From: Pagrus major
Lineage: Eukaryota; Chordata; Actinopteri; Spariformes; Sparidae
Assembly (NCBI RefSeq): GCF_040436345.1
Contig: NC_133215.1
Span: 21,521,306-21,585,305, forward strand
DNA length: 64,000 bases
Reading direction: 5' to 3'
Both the position numbers and the translations under genes were made by a program. Below the pieces are notes generated by a model. The model searched no databases, had not been told where the DNA came from, and was given only the letters and a program-made list of their open reading frames with translations. Below, piece after piece: positions 1 to 14,500 of the stretch (the stretch's first letter is position 1; each line of letters begins with the position of its first letter).

Positions 1-1029
1 ATGTGTCTCACAGTTCTGTAATCTGGTGACAGCAGTGGACATTTCTATATTGCCAGACTGTATCAGAACTAGCCAATAGCTTATAAAGCCAACCAACATT
101 TTATGTAGCTATATCTTGCTGTGGCTTGCTATTATGACCACATAACATTATTTGGTAATTTTATTAGATTTAGTGCAACACAATTTCTATTACTGAGCAC
201 CCGGATCTGTTAGCTGTAGGATTACATGTAACATAAAAGTAACAAATCAGAGTTTTGTTTCACCGTTGTGATGTACAGTTATTGATCTTACATAGCCACA
301 AGTAGATACGTCACCTCATTGCCATGCATCCTGCGAATAGTGTCAACCTTTCTTTCACTTTGCTTACAAAGCAAATGCAAGTCCTAGGTTTTGATGGTCT
401 GACATTTTATTTATGTTGGCTATATTAATGCCATGTGGAGGATTTCTGTTTTGGTAGATATGGCCAAATTTCACTATGAATTTTGTTGTGTGGAGTTTTG
501 AGAAGTGACTCACAAACCTGTGTGGGACTGGGTATAAAGTCAGTGGCTTAAGGGTTTAAGTAGGTTGTTGTTATTTATGGCAACACCTTTTGGGGAAGTG
601 TGTCATCACTGCACCTTCTGTGACCTGTTAACCACCAGTTTGTGTTGGTAGGTGTGTATGTGTAGGTGTGGGTGAACCTTAAACACTAAACTTTAATTTT
701 ATCTCACAGCAATGACTAGACTGGCATAAATAAAGTGGAGGCTCTATATTTCACACACAAAGAGAAACACACAGGTAGAGGTGATATTATTGTCAGGCCG
801 CGTGTGAACAGACAGGATTTTAAATAGCATCATTCAGTCTATCTGTGTAATTTTGAGCTCTGCTGTCAGCAAGCGGACAGAAAAAAAAGAAGATGCTTAC
901 CCACACTAACTGACAGAGTGAGAGGCTGGCCACCCACTCAATTTTTGGACATGACACGACATGACTGACACTTCCTGTCCCTGTCTCCTTTTCTGATTAC
1001 AGTTGATACACCCACAATGCGTGTGAGAC
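1..1029. other. 5' flank / non-coding region before pik3r6
   Basis: I see no convincing exon here. The stretch is A+T-rich with short TG and AC runs (about 645-675 and 1098-1112). It is either upstream flank or a 5' UTR intron of pik3r6. No TATA box or CpG-rich promoter could be assigned. In mammals PIK3R5 lies next to PIK3R6, so its fish counterpart might lie left of the window; that is inference only. Confidence 0.5.
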
Positions 1030-2489
1030 ATGACCAACAAGGCCCTCTGGGATAGCTCAAACAGTATGCACAGCATGGAGCCAATAGGTACACTCAAAAC
1101 ACACACACACTGTAGTACAAGCACTGTACTCAATGTATGAATATGTACAGAAAAATGAATGAATCTCTCTTTTGGTTGCACTCACTTGCAGTCAATTGGT
1201 AACATTACTTTGGTTTTAAAGCAATTTTTGTTTAATCTCTATTGAATGAATATAATGCATTGGAGTTTTGCATCATAAAAGATAACGATCATTCTTCATA
1301 TTCAACATCTCAACTTTATTGTTAGCCGGCTGCTCCCCAACAGTTCCAGAGCCAGAGCTCTACCGCAGCATCCAGGCTGTACTGCCCAGGGAAATGGACT
1401 ATCAGCGGCCCCTAGACTGCTTCAACAAAGGTACAATATGATCCATCACAACAACACAAAGTATTGATATACTAATTTTTTTCCTATGTGTGAAGTGTTT
1501 TTTCCTTCCTTTACACATAATATACAGACTCTTAGATCACATGATTATATCACTGGATCATTGAGGTATACTATGCAGGATTTTCCAAACCCTAACCCCA
1601 ACCCTGCCATCTGCCTGTATTTTATTATTTTGTTACTATTTGCTCTGTGCAGGACATCAGTGATTCTAGAGAAAGAGAGTTGTTTGTTGAGTCTCATTTC
1701 CAGGTTGCCAAATACCAGCGCAAAAGGTTGGTGGCTCACCAACCTTACGTGCATAAGTGACAACAGCAAAAAGACCCATGTTATGATGTTCATCATGTGC
1801 ATTCGCATGCACAATGGTTCAGTATATCTAAACGTGTGGATTAGACGTAATGAAACTAACTTGATTTTCTGCTGAAGACTCCATTTGTTTAAGTGTTTTT
1901 CTGTATCCAAACCTATTCTGCCCCATAAACTTTTCCACCCTAAATAGATATTTAATGACACTGGCCCTGCTTGTGTTAATCACACTGTGGAATATTCAGA
2001 TGTGTCAGCAGTGTGAGGGTTTAGTCACCAGGCTTATTTTGTATTAGCACTGTAATGGAGAAAAGTGTGACACATTTAGCAAGTTTGTGTTAGACCTGTG
2101 GAAATTTTGCATCTGCTAATGTTCAGTGTGTGTTCATCTGTGTGTGCAGGCATGCTGAGATGGACACTGCATAAGAAGGTTCAAAATAATCCCAGCAACA
2201 GCTTGTCTCTGGTGTGGGTGCTGATAAAAGAGCTGGAGAAGGTGATTGATCTCATTGTTGACACTGAATTAAAAAGGAATACTTAACCAAAAAGTTTTTA
2301 CTATTTTTATTTTTATTTTTTTTCAGTTAATCAGTTAATTGTCTGGTCTATGATATATGATTAAAAACACATGAAATCACAAAATCTTTGCATTTAAAAG
2401 ATGATTATTTTTCTGTTAATTACAACTCTTTCAGCTGTTATAGCACTGTACAGTCCACAGTCTGTCATCAGTTGAATGGAGCCCTGACA

Positions 2490-2543
<54 letters not shown>

Positions 2544-5500
2544 TCTCTGCAGGCTGAGAGATGGGACTCTCGCAAATGCATCATCCCTCTGCTTCACACA
2601 CTGATGTATGCCATCATTCAGGTAAAGTATTCCTGCTACACTGTTGAACTGTGAGAATCTCTCTCAGAGTTTCTTTTTTATACTTTTATTTAAACTTTTC
2701 ATTGAACGTGTACATGTAGGAATTGTAAATTGTAAATCATCTAATTTAGTTAGTCAGACTCTCATCAATTAGTAAATGCATGTTTCCTCCTACATACAGT
2801 TGGCGGCTGTAGTTCGGTAGAAAGAAGATAGTTTCTACATGAAATTACTCACAAAACAAATCTTTTAAAAGTATTTTTGTGTAATGAGCATCACAAGCTG
2901 AGTGCCATCTAGTTCCATTGTAATGACAGAAGGCAGACATCTCTGCAGCCAATCAAATATTCAGCAAATCACACCAAAATGATGTAAATGGATAAATAGC
3001 ACTCCAGGTATGAGGAGAAATAGAAACTGTCTCTTTGAGGCTTGAAATTTAGGGACTTTCAGCACTGTTCCTACAAAAAAGTTTTTTTTTTTATCCCCAG
3101 GATCAAATGTCAGCAAGGAAGTAGACACCTTATAAAGTGAAATTTAAGCCTGTGCATAAAGTTTTCCTCATATTTAAGCAACAAAGATATGATAATCATG
3201 CTTGACTTACCGTTCAAGGAAATTGTTTTTGTTTTTTTTCTTATGGGGATTTTTGTGTGTGTGTGGTTATTGATATTCCAGACAGCCTACATTCCAGATG
3301 AGCTGTACAAGCGGGTTTACGACTTTTGTAAGAGACTCCTGACCTACCCTCACCCCTACTGCACTGTAGGCCTCAGCTACACGAGACAGATCAAAACCGA
3401 ACGTGCCAATCCAGGTACTCTATAACACTCAGCTTGACATTGCAGTCAGGCTGAAAATTTAAAAAAAGATGTTCATCTTATGTCAGGGCTTCAGAACAAC
3501 CTGCTTGAGGAGCTCCAGCTGCTAAATCAGTGTCATCTTTAAACACACTCCACACCTAATGCCTGTACATACAACACATAATTTGGATTGAGCTCAACAA
3601 GCAGAAGATGATGATGATGACAGTGATATTTATTCATTGATCTTATGTCATAATGATATGATTGCATGCTGTCATTTCCCACAAAGGCCAATCCCTCAGA
3701 CAGGTGAAGCAAAACATGAATTATCTATTACTCATAGCGTTGACATTGGAATTATATTTATTGCGTCTTAACCCACTTCCAAGAATGACAATAAAGGCAG
3801 AAGAAAATAAACTTTGTTATTGTCATAGACTGTATAATGAATAGCAGAAATAGCATCTGACCCATCTTCTCACTTGATTTATTACCTCAGTAAATAGTTT
3901 CCTAATGCGTTTGTGGTCTCAATCACAAGTTTCAAGCCTTCTTCAATACAGCGTGATGTTCATTATGCAAATGTTGGTCCATTTAGTGTAAAATAGATAG
4001 TAAAGCAGGGTATGGCAACCATGGGATTGACAGTGTCCTGTGGTAGTCCCATATGGTTCTCAGTCAGACTCCCGAAAACCAAGACAGCCAAGAATGCCCC
4101 AAGTAATGCCAAACTCGAGGATTCAAAATGGTAGACCACAAACCAACGCGTGCGTCACAGTGGCTATGTCCACTACTAATTATACAGTCTATGGTTATTG
4201 TAAAGATTTATTTTTACCTAATGCAGAGAGTAAAAACTACATTTAACCAAAAAATAGGTGACTACAGACGTTAGCAGCAGGTCAGACCAGATGACAAGCA
4301 GGAGGCCATCACTCAAAGAAAAACAAGATTATGGTTACAGTTATGTTAAATGAACTGTCCATTCAGCAAGCATGCTTCAGTTAAACTGCCAAGAACATTT
4401 CCAGCCGCCTAATGTCATTAAATGCCAGTTTTGATCCACAGGCCTGATGTACCAGAGGATGCTCACAGCAGAGCAGAGACTAAAGAATGAGCACTATCCT
4501 TTTCAGGAGAGGTGAGTCATGAATAAAAAATGTATCACATTTTTGAGCGTACAATAAAAACCCTCAGGGAACTGAAGATTTACAAAGGCTAATTTATTTC
4601 CTCATACTGCTGCATGTAGTCAGACTACCTTCCGTCCATCACATCACATATTTTGTGTAAATCACTATAGGGTCTTTGTTCTGGCGGACCCTGAAGTCTT
4701 CTCTGGTTCTTTGGGACAAGTCCTGGCAGGTGATATTGAGGCTTCAGCTTCAGGTGGACCTCTGTGTCCTCTGGATCACATGCGCAGTGTGGTACAACAC
4801 TCCATACAGGCTGCTTTAGGAGCAGAGCAGTGCCATGGGCAGAAACTGGCTCAAGCCCTAAAGGTCAGTGGGACTGCACAGCACTGTGCTCTTTTACTGC
4901 TTTCTCTTTTCAGTTTTCTGCTTGTCTTTTGTGGTCATTGCAGTATATAGCTCTCTGTAGTTGTCACTGTTGTTAAGTTTATCAGTTTGCTTTCTGAGTC
5001 TTTTTCTGCTCAGTTCACTACAGGTGTAGTTGGCGTATTTTGCTACTTGATAAACTCTTCTTGGGACACTCAATGGTGTTTGCCATTTTCTCTTTTCTAC
5101 TTAGAGCCTGGCTCACTTACTCAAATTTGAGTTGACTTTACACTGGAATTGTAAGCCAACCTTTTTTAGCCCTCCTTCACTGAGACCTTAACACCCACAC
5201 TGGATTCACCTGATTGGAGAAAATGCACAATTTTCTGAGCTGATTTTAACCTTTACTTCTGACATGGCAGCTGCTCTGGAGAAAGCTAATTTCTGATATT
5301 ATCTACCATATGGGTGGGTGATCTAGCCCAGTAAACTAATATAATGATCTATTTAATGGCGATCATGATCCAGTTTCTAAATTGCAATCTTTTTCTCTAT
5401 TCTGAGATGCCCTGTAGACTGTAGCCAGACTTAAAAGAGCATATGAATTTCTACTTTTCCACCATTAAAACACAGTATTGCATTAAAGATACTTCTTCTG

Positions 5501-8500
5501 TGAAGTTTGAAACAGAAGTAAGAGAACATTAGAAACCACTATCTCTATGATACGCCTGAAAATAACATGGTGGATGCCTTTAAGATCGATCGCCCAACGT
5601 AATCCAGCGAAATCCATTTCTGATTATCTGGGGAAGCAAATAGACCATGCAAGCAGCAAAGCCTTTCTCAGTCTAGTGAAGTGAAAACAGATTAAATCTG
5701 TTTCTTCAGTTGATTGCACAACACCTCTTTGTAATTTTAGCAAAATTTTATTTTTCCCCATGTGAATGCACAATTACAAATGCTGACTGTTGTCGCTCGG
5801 GGGAAGTGAATGACCTCTGTGTACAATGAAAGCACATGCATAACCTCTATGGTCAGTACACGTAGAGCATGTGAGGAGATTTTAAGTGACTGCAAGTTTT
5901 GTACCACAATTAATGTTAAGCTTGAGAGTGGTGTTAGTAGAATAATATATTGTCAGGTGAGGATGGTTGGTGATGGCAGCACATCTAAGCAGTTTTTGCT
6001 CCTGGATTAGTAGTAGTCTAAAAGTCCCTGCCCCATATATACGTGTCATATGAAACATCCTGAATGAAGGTCTGTTGTCTGTGAGCCTCGAGTGGAAATG
6101 TCTCCTGGCACTGATCCTAAAGTAACACCTCAGCAGGACACACACACACGACTGCATACACACACGCGTGTTACTGACCCCTCGCCTCGTTGCTATTAAT
6201 ACAGTCTTTGTATGTGTTTAACTTCCTGTGCAAGTGTGTTCACCCACATGTGTTTGTGTGTTTTGGGACAGGACATGGGCCAAGACGTCGAGCCGTACTT
6301 TCAGGAAGTGTTGGCGACTCTTGAACAGAGCACGGAGGAGGGCGGCAGAGGGGAGGGGAAAGCGCTGAGGAGTCGTCTTCAGCAGCTGTATAGCGAGATC
6401 GTTGCCGACACAGACTCAGGTAGGAGCTCCCTGAAAGGAAGTACCGCCAAAAGCATTGCAAGTGTTTCTGAGGCACAGCTGCTCTGTCTTAGTCATAAAT
6501 CAACTTGTTGGTTTAGCTAAACATCAGTGAAGGAAGGCGAACCTCAAGAACCAGTCATATCTGGTTATGTAACAGACTGGAGTCAAATGGATGAAGCAGC
6601 CTAAGATAAGATGATGATGTTACTGTGTTGGATGAAGTTCTAGCAATCTTGATATTAACTGAAAACTCTGACCATACGAATCTTATCTTACATTGGGTTG
6701 ACTTGCTATTTTCTTGCATCAAATCACATTAAATAGGCAAAAGCATGGAAATTATAACAAGGTCTAGAAAAACGCATGCTTAGTAATTTAACAAAACATT
6801 TGTTTCAAGCATTAGTCTTATCACAATCAGATTATCGCTCAGTAATATGGTCCAATAAAACAGAAATGTATATGTATACAAAATGTCATCGTAAACAAAC
6901 CCTTTGTATTTCTCCTTTGTGATGTTGATATAATGACTGTAATGTGTCAATCTAATGGGAGAGACATTGTGTCATTACTATTTCTACATTTTCTTGAGTT
7001 CATACACATTGTAACTGAGCTACTTCACTATTAAGCCAGGGCCATGGTGTTCAGTGTCCTGTTAAAGCACACATTGTCGGTGATGGACATGTTTTCTGTG
7101 TCCACACGGGCTTGACACGGCGGGTGTAGCTGAGATTAAACATGTGACCTTGCCTTTATTTAGCGGTTTCCTCCATGGCCAAATCAGTCGAGTCAGTTGT
7201 CTGTATTTTTATAATTTTCCGGATATCTATTTTCAAGACATCCACTCGTTTCCACCCTATTATCATGTCAGCGACCCATCCGATGAACCTGCTCTTCCCT
7301 CATCCCAGCTGGGAGGTTGAGGGACAGACAGCAGTGTTTGCAGAGAGGAAGTTGTGGGGGTGTTTTTTGTTTTGAGTGTCATTGTGACAGTTTTGGTCTC
7401 TTCCTTTTCTCTTCCTCCGTGTGTGTGTGCCTGTGTATTGCAGAGCCATTGTCTAGTGGACCACTGTGCGACTGCCCTCTTCCTAACCCAGAGATGAGCT
7501 TCCACCTGTGGACGGAGGACCTGGATATATGTGAGTGGCTCTGGACACTGTGGGTGGTCTTGAGGAAGTTTTAACCACCAGTCAGCTCAACTAAATAAGG
7601 CTGAAACTGAAATTATTACCTCAAAACTCAACTGAATAAACTGAAGTACCTTAAATACTATTGAAAACCTTAACTGGGCACAGTTCCTCATTAGAAGGTT
7701 CTCATGAATTAAATTCAGTGTAGCTTGATGGCGTCACAGAGGTTTTGAAAGTCAGTCTGAATTATGTCGGAAATGACTCATGCAGAAGTATGAGGCAGTC
7801 TGAACATGCAAGCCTCAATTGAAAGCTAATTATACCATTAAGCACTCTGTCAGAGTGTGAGGGGTAGGTTGTTGAACACAGTTAAACGTAGTTTGTCAGA
7901 GCCTTACTCACTTACTGTTACAAGTTGATTCAATCCAAACCGATCTGAATTGAATCAGTGGAACTGTGAAATTGACTTTGCCTGTGACTGTGTACATTTA
8001 CAGTATGGTCTCTGTATTCTCAGAACACAGTGTCATGCAGTACAAGTCTAAATCATCATTGGTTGAACATTCAGTGAAAACCTCTAATAGCTTCATGTGA
8101 TTTTGACCAGGATGTGACCTGTCTTCTAAAATCATACAGTGTTTACTGTAAACAAAAGACAATCATTGTTACATATGTACTGTATACAGTTCTGCATTAA
8201 CAAGCATTAAATGTGTAGGGATCACAAGGCAGGCACTCCATATGGCCTTACAGGGTTGTGAACAGATTCTCAGATGGAAGTTTAATAACCCTTAAATGCA
8301 TGGGAGTTTTTACACACATTACCTCGGGTCTTCAGCGACTCAGCACTTATATAATGCAGATTATTCCATACATTCAAATAGTTTCAGAATATATTATTAA
8401 CAATACCAAACACATTAAAGTGTTTATGGACATCCTAAAATGTTCAGTTTTTTTGCATACTGTAAATAGCAAAAGTAATACATACATTCCATGTTTATAC

Positions 8501-11500
8501 TGTACTATCTTGCATATAGCCTATTTTAATTTCTCACAGACAGAAAACTACGAAACCTAAATTTGTCAGTGCAGTTATCACAAATCTTGCTTGTGGCACT
8601 TCCACAGTGAAAGACCAAGGGCTTCCTTTTTCTGTGTAAATCATCATTTTTGTATATTTGGTGAAACCCTGTTATAGCTTCATGTCATTTTTAAATGAAG
8701 AGGATATGTCCTGTCCTGCATGATTAAGATAACTGCCTAAAATCACACAATGTTTACATTTTGACAACACAACATTCTTAAAAGCAAATAATTTGAGGAA
8801 TAGCAGGAAGACTTACTTGAATTAATGAATTAGACAGGTTGTAATGTAGTCCCAAGCCGATAAAGACCTGAGGTATGCATCTAAGGGGTAATTCTTCACC
8901 CAAGAGCTTCCTTCTCTGTGGATAAACTTTAGTTCTTTCTCAGAGGAAGAGCGGGCATGTGTACCCTGCAGCTCCATAACAAAACAGGATTACATAGCGG
9001 AAATCTCATGTCTGTGGTCTGTTTAAGATGACGCATACATCTTCATGCAAAGTATGCATGTGCTTGTGTTCTAAGTGCTGTTGTCTGCTGTGTCTCCATG
9101 CTGCCTTGCTCCATGTGAGTGTTGACCTCTGAATCACATGTAAGTGATGAATGTTGAACTGTTGACAGGGCGAGAACTGGCCAGGTGGTTTCGATCCAGC
9201 TCCATGTCAGAGCAGTTCTCCCTCAACCAGGAGCAGGAAGACTTTGAGCTTGGTGAGTCGCCTGGCGACCTGATGCCCTCTGACATGACTCGATTCTCTG
9301 TCATGTCCAACGACAGCGGCATCGAAAGAGACCTGCCCCCCAGTGCTGATCTCTCTCTGCTGTCATCTCTGGACACTTCCAGCATGAGTGCATCATGGGA
9401 ACAATGCAAAAGGTAAATCTGATACCTGTTATTTTGTGAATGGCCCACTGCTAGTTTCGTGTGGTTTACTTCATTTGCAGCCTTTGTAGTAAAAACTTAA
9501 ACGCAAGCCATTTTCAAAAGCATATCTTCACCCAGAAAATTGAAAATTCAGTTATAATCTACTCACCCTCATACCGATGGAAAGTCAGGTGAAGTTTCCT
9601 AGTCCTCAAAACATTTCTGGAGCTTCACAGCAAAAAAGTGTTAATGCATTCTCCTAAATAACCGAAGCATCTTGATTTAAAACTACTGCCAAAAAAAAAA
9701 TTAAAAATAGGGTCGGTGCAACACGACAAAATTGACATAATCGATTATGTAAATACGTTGATTTGTGTAACGTGCGTCGACGTGTCGGATGTAAGCATTA
9801 CTACCGCCACTTGAAGCAGAAGCATCCTGGGGCGGCTGGATTCACACTGGATGTGGTGGTGCAGCAAAACGCCGCAGGTTGGTGCGGAACCAAGCATGCA
9901 CAGTAGGTTAAACATGCTGGTTACTAGTTACTTTTTGTGCCCACCCAAACGTAATATATATTAGGATTACACAGATTACCAATTGAGACTGGGCTATTTT
10001 TTGTTGGGGAATAATGCCCTGCAGTGCATCATATTTGTTTGTTGATGATTAAAGATGATTGAATAAAATGTTGAAATATAAATGAAAAGTTTTAAAATGT
10101 TATTTGGGGTAAATGTGTTGATATATTAATCGAGTAATAAAATAATAATAGTTCGATTAATAGAAAAAATAATTGATAGATTAATTGATAAAAAAAATAA
10201 TCGTCAGGTGCAGCCTTACATAAAGTGGCTCCATACAAATTTTAAAAGAGGTTATTTACACCCTTTATAAAGCCGAGATATTCGCTGTAGCTGCTACGCT
10301 TAAGGAGTTAGCGCATACCTCGTCTGAAGTGGATGTATGAGCTTTACCATGCATGTGAAAATAAAGTATTTTAAAATCAAGTTGGGATCTCGTGGCTTCA
10401 GCTATATGGAGCTATTTTATGTCATTTTTTGTTTATTTTTTAGGTTTTAAAACAGGTCTTCATCTGCTTTAGTTTTTAGATTTTTTGAGTCAATTTCTCC
10501 CATGTTGATCATCTTGAAGACACTTTGAATTCACTTGAAACAAAGGAGGTAAACTTCACCTCACATTTACTTTAGGTCACTTGTTTTTAATTCCTGGAAA
10601 CTGAAAGATTTAAGAATCAGTTACGCTGATACTGGGATTATTTGCATCACTTGTTTTGGTTTCCAAGCCTTACATCATTTTAAAATAATTAGGACTCCAA
10701 GTGTGACAATAAACCTTCCTCCTCTCCCAGTGAGCCGGATACATCTAAGCTGTCGCGGCGCGGAGGCATCAAGATGAAGCCATCTGTGAAGGACAGTATG
10801 GTGCTGATGCAGAACACCCTGGAGGACAACGCAAGCCTCGCAGTAGGAGGAAATGTAGGGAGAGGAGGAAGAAGAGGGGCGACTCTGCAGAGGCGGGCAG
10901 GAAGCAACGCCATGCAGAACCCTTTCCCCAAACAGCAGAGACACTTGACTGCCAGGATAGTTGCCATGGGGGATGACAGGGTACTCGGTCGCCTGGCTAA
11001 GGCCTACTTCTTCTTCAAGTGAGGAAGTCATCATATCATAGCATGTTGTCCCTTCTCTTATAGCAGCTGGAGATTAGTGTGTGACTGAGCTGATTGAATA
11101 TATTGCTCACAGTTTGATTTATATCCCTGCAGTCACTGAGATCCACATGTTATCATGTATGTTGGTCTTTCTCATGAACACAAGAGCTTAACATAACAAT
11201 ACAATAGTTCAAAAACAGTTCAATAATGGAAAGAAAATTTTTATTTTGGAGCAACTTGCTGCTGTTTTTGCATAATAATGGGGAAAAATTATCCTTGGAC
11301 TTTCTGTAAACAACCCAGAATAAAAAAAAAAAAAGATTTAAAGAAGTAAACACAAAAAAGTATATACAATAGATGGAAAAATATTTTTGGATAAAAATAT
11401 GCTAAAAATATTTGCTTGTTATATTTATTTTAGTGGTGGAAATCATTTTTATCCCAGTAATAGAAAGCAAGATGTGTCCTAACTTCCTTTATGTACTGTA

Positions 11501-14500
11501 TGAAGGCTAACAGTCATTTAAGCCCCATAACAGTGTAATTGGATTACTTAACTGAACTGCAGAACTATTAACCACTACTTCTTCTATTACAAATGTCAGG
11601 TGTTGAAATCCCAAACCTTTTTAAACTGCTCAGTTAACCGTGCCACTGTGACATTTTTCACGTGTCTTTGGTTTGTCTTTGCAGGAAAAGGGAAGCACGG
11701 AGGCTTTTTCTTACAATGAAAGTCGACCTCCAGTTTTACTACATCCCTGTTTGCAGGGCCAGAACTCCCCTCTCCCCCGTTAAGGTAAACCAACTTCCTC
11801 TTGTCTACACACCAACGGCCCATTATTGTGTGAATGTCACTTCACCTGTAGAGCTAACAAGACGAATGACGTGTTGTAAAAGAGGATCAGTGCGTCAAAG
11901 TGGTCATTACAATGCTGTCTTTGTGTGTTTTTTTAAGTAATAATGTACAATGCTGGGAAACGGGTTAGTAATGAATGACGATATTCCAAAGAACATTCCT
12001 GAGAACAGCTGTCTATTTATGTTATTAATATGATAGAGTTAACGTGATTTAACAAACTTCAAGGTTAAAGAAAATAGGATAGAATAACATAGGATGAGGA
12101 AAATAAATTATATATTTGTTCCTGAAAATATACACACTTGTTGGTGGTTTAACTGTTGCATTTTGTTGAGTGTCAAGTTGAGATTAATTGATTATTTGTC
12201 AACTATTAAATTAATTGCCAACCATCACTTCGATAATTGAAAAAAATAAGTGCAAATTCTCTGATTGCAGCTTCTTAAATTTGAATATTTTCTGGTTTCT
12301 TTACTCCTCTATGACAGGAAACTGAGCATTTTTAGGGTCGTGGAAAAAAATATGAGGACGTCATCTTGGGCTTTGGGAAACACTGAGTGACATTATTCAT
12401 TATTTGACATTTTTTTGGCCAAACAATTAATCAATTAATCAAGAATATAATCAACAGATTAACTGACAATGAAATTTATCATAAGTTGTCCATGAGTACA
12501 AAACTCTATAGCTGTTCTTGGGATGGTAGTTCCTTTTTCTTCTTAAGAATCTGTTTTTAGTTATCATATTTATTCTCTTTATCTGATGTAATTTGTTACT
12601 CTAAAGTCACTGTTTTTCTGTCACACGCTTATTTTCTAAGAATCTTGAGTTGTTTTGCCCCTCAAAAAAATTACATGAACCTTCATAAATTGAGTGGAAT
12701 TCACAACACTTCATTTCTTTCATTACTTGCTGTCCTCCCTTAAACAAGTATGTGCAGAGGACAGAGGCACTCTTCACTGCTGATGCACAATGTGTGCCTC
12801 ATATGAGACAGATCATGCATTCAGAATGGTTTTTGCTGAACATGTAAAGCTCCAGGTGCAGCTTCAATGCATAAAAACAAGGGAGCACTAGTCTTTTGGT
12901 GGCAGAAATAAAAACATGCAGAAGCAAAAAAATAAATAAAACCTTCAGACTTGTTCTGTTTCCTCACTGCTGTTCATTTGCAAAATTTGATGTATTTTTG
13001 GTTCACCTTTTATGTTCCTTTTTTCTCCCTCAATCCAAGGTGAATCCCTGCACTCTCGGTTCCTACTTGAGCATGGTGGACCCATGGTACAACTCGAACA
13101 TCAAGAGTTTAGGCTGCATGATCCCAAAGCTGGCTGATATGGTACAGAAACAAATCTAAAGAAAAACACTACTAAGTCTTTTTTTAGTTTGAGTGACTTG
13201 CAAGATATAGGAACCGTGGACTCTTGTCTTGTCTTAATTATTCACACGCTACGAAAATGTCATCACTTTACCGCATCCCATTTAGTTAGCGGGGGGACTG
13301 TTCTCCGCATAAGTTGAAACACAGGAAGTTGCATAACATCTTTTACTGCGAGGAAAATAAATATGTTGATTTCACTGAAACCACAGCTACAGTGAGCTGA
13401 GACATTTTGACACGGTGCTGACACTGTAAGCCTTAAACAGGCAACAGAATTATCATGAAATTGAAAAAAATATGCAAAGTAACTTCTAGAAAATGAATTT
13501 AGTTTAATGTTACGATATGTGAATGAAATAACAGTCCAAGGGAAGATTGCTTAATTGCTCGAGGTGACTTTTCTTTATAAGAATTATTTTTTAAAATAGA
13601 TGTTTTGTTGTAGAAAATGTTGAGTGAGTTTTTCATTTTCTCTTAATACTCAACTAAATTTAATCTGACGTACCTACTTTTTTCAAGTTACTGATTTTTT
13701 TTTGTTTTTGCAAAACCATTAACTTTAAGTCACTTTAAACTTACAGCTGAGTCACCTCTGTACTAGATCAAGTCAGGGACGATTATTGAACCAAGAACTT
13801 CTGTATTACATAACAAGCGGTTGACCTTTTAGTGACTCATAATGTTCCCTCGATAGGACCAAAATGAGTTTGAGGTAGCAGCATCATGCAGGCGGGTGGA
13901 TTAATTTTACATGTCTTTTATCTTCTCTAGCAACAGGCCAATCCAGGGAGGTCAAAAGACCCTTTCGTGTCTGATGTCATTTCCTACTACGTCCGTACCG
14001 GCCAGCAGCCTGTCTACTTCACCATCTACTTTGTTAAGGTAGTATGATATGTTTTTTGTGTAGGTGTCAGTTTCTGAGCACTGAAAGTGTTGTGTGTCAT
14101 CTCCAGGCTGAAGCCTCTACTGAGCTGAGCAGTTTATACCAAACGCCCAAAATTATTCATATTTTTAACAAAAAGTTGTTTGTTTCTATTAGATCACATT
14201 TACCAGCGGGACAAAGGATCCTGTGGAAGATGTGTTTCTTACTCATCTAGAAATGGAGTTTCCTGAGTTCAGACAGATCTCAGCGTCACTCAGAGGTGCA
14301 CTGGGTATTCATGTACATTATTCTTCCAATGTTTTCTGGCCTATTTGTGCTTTTACTGTATGTGCACAGCTTTGCATGTAACAACGTGCCTGTTTCACAA
14401 ATAGATAAACAGAAGAAGAGCTCCGGGGAGGTATGTGGAGCTGTTGTCTCGATGAATTACAGGAAGGTAAGTTGTTTTTTTTTTTATATGATTTATTATT

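Noticed and set aside
1486-1961. Overlapping 129- and 138-residue frames on opposite strands in a pik3r6 intron
   Set aside because: Neither has splice context, recognised domain or codon bias; they lie wholly within the intron between 1430 and 2150.
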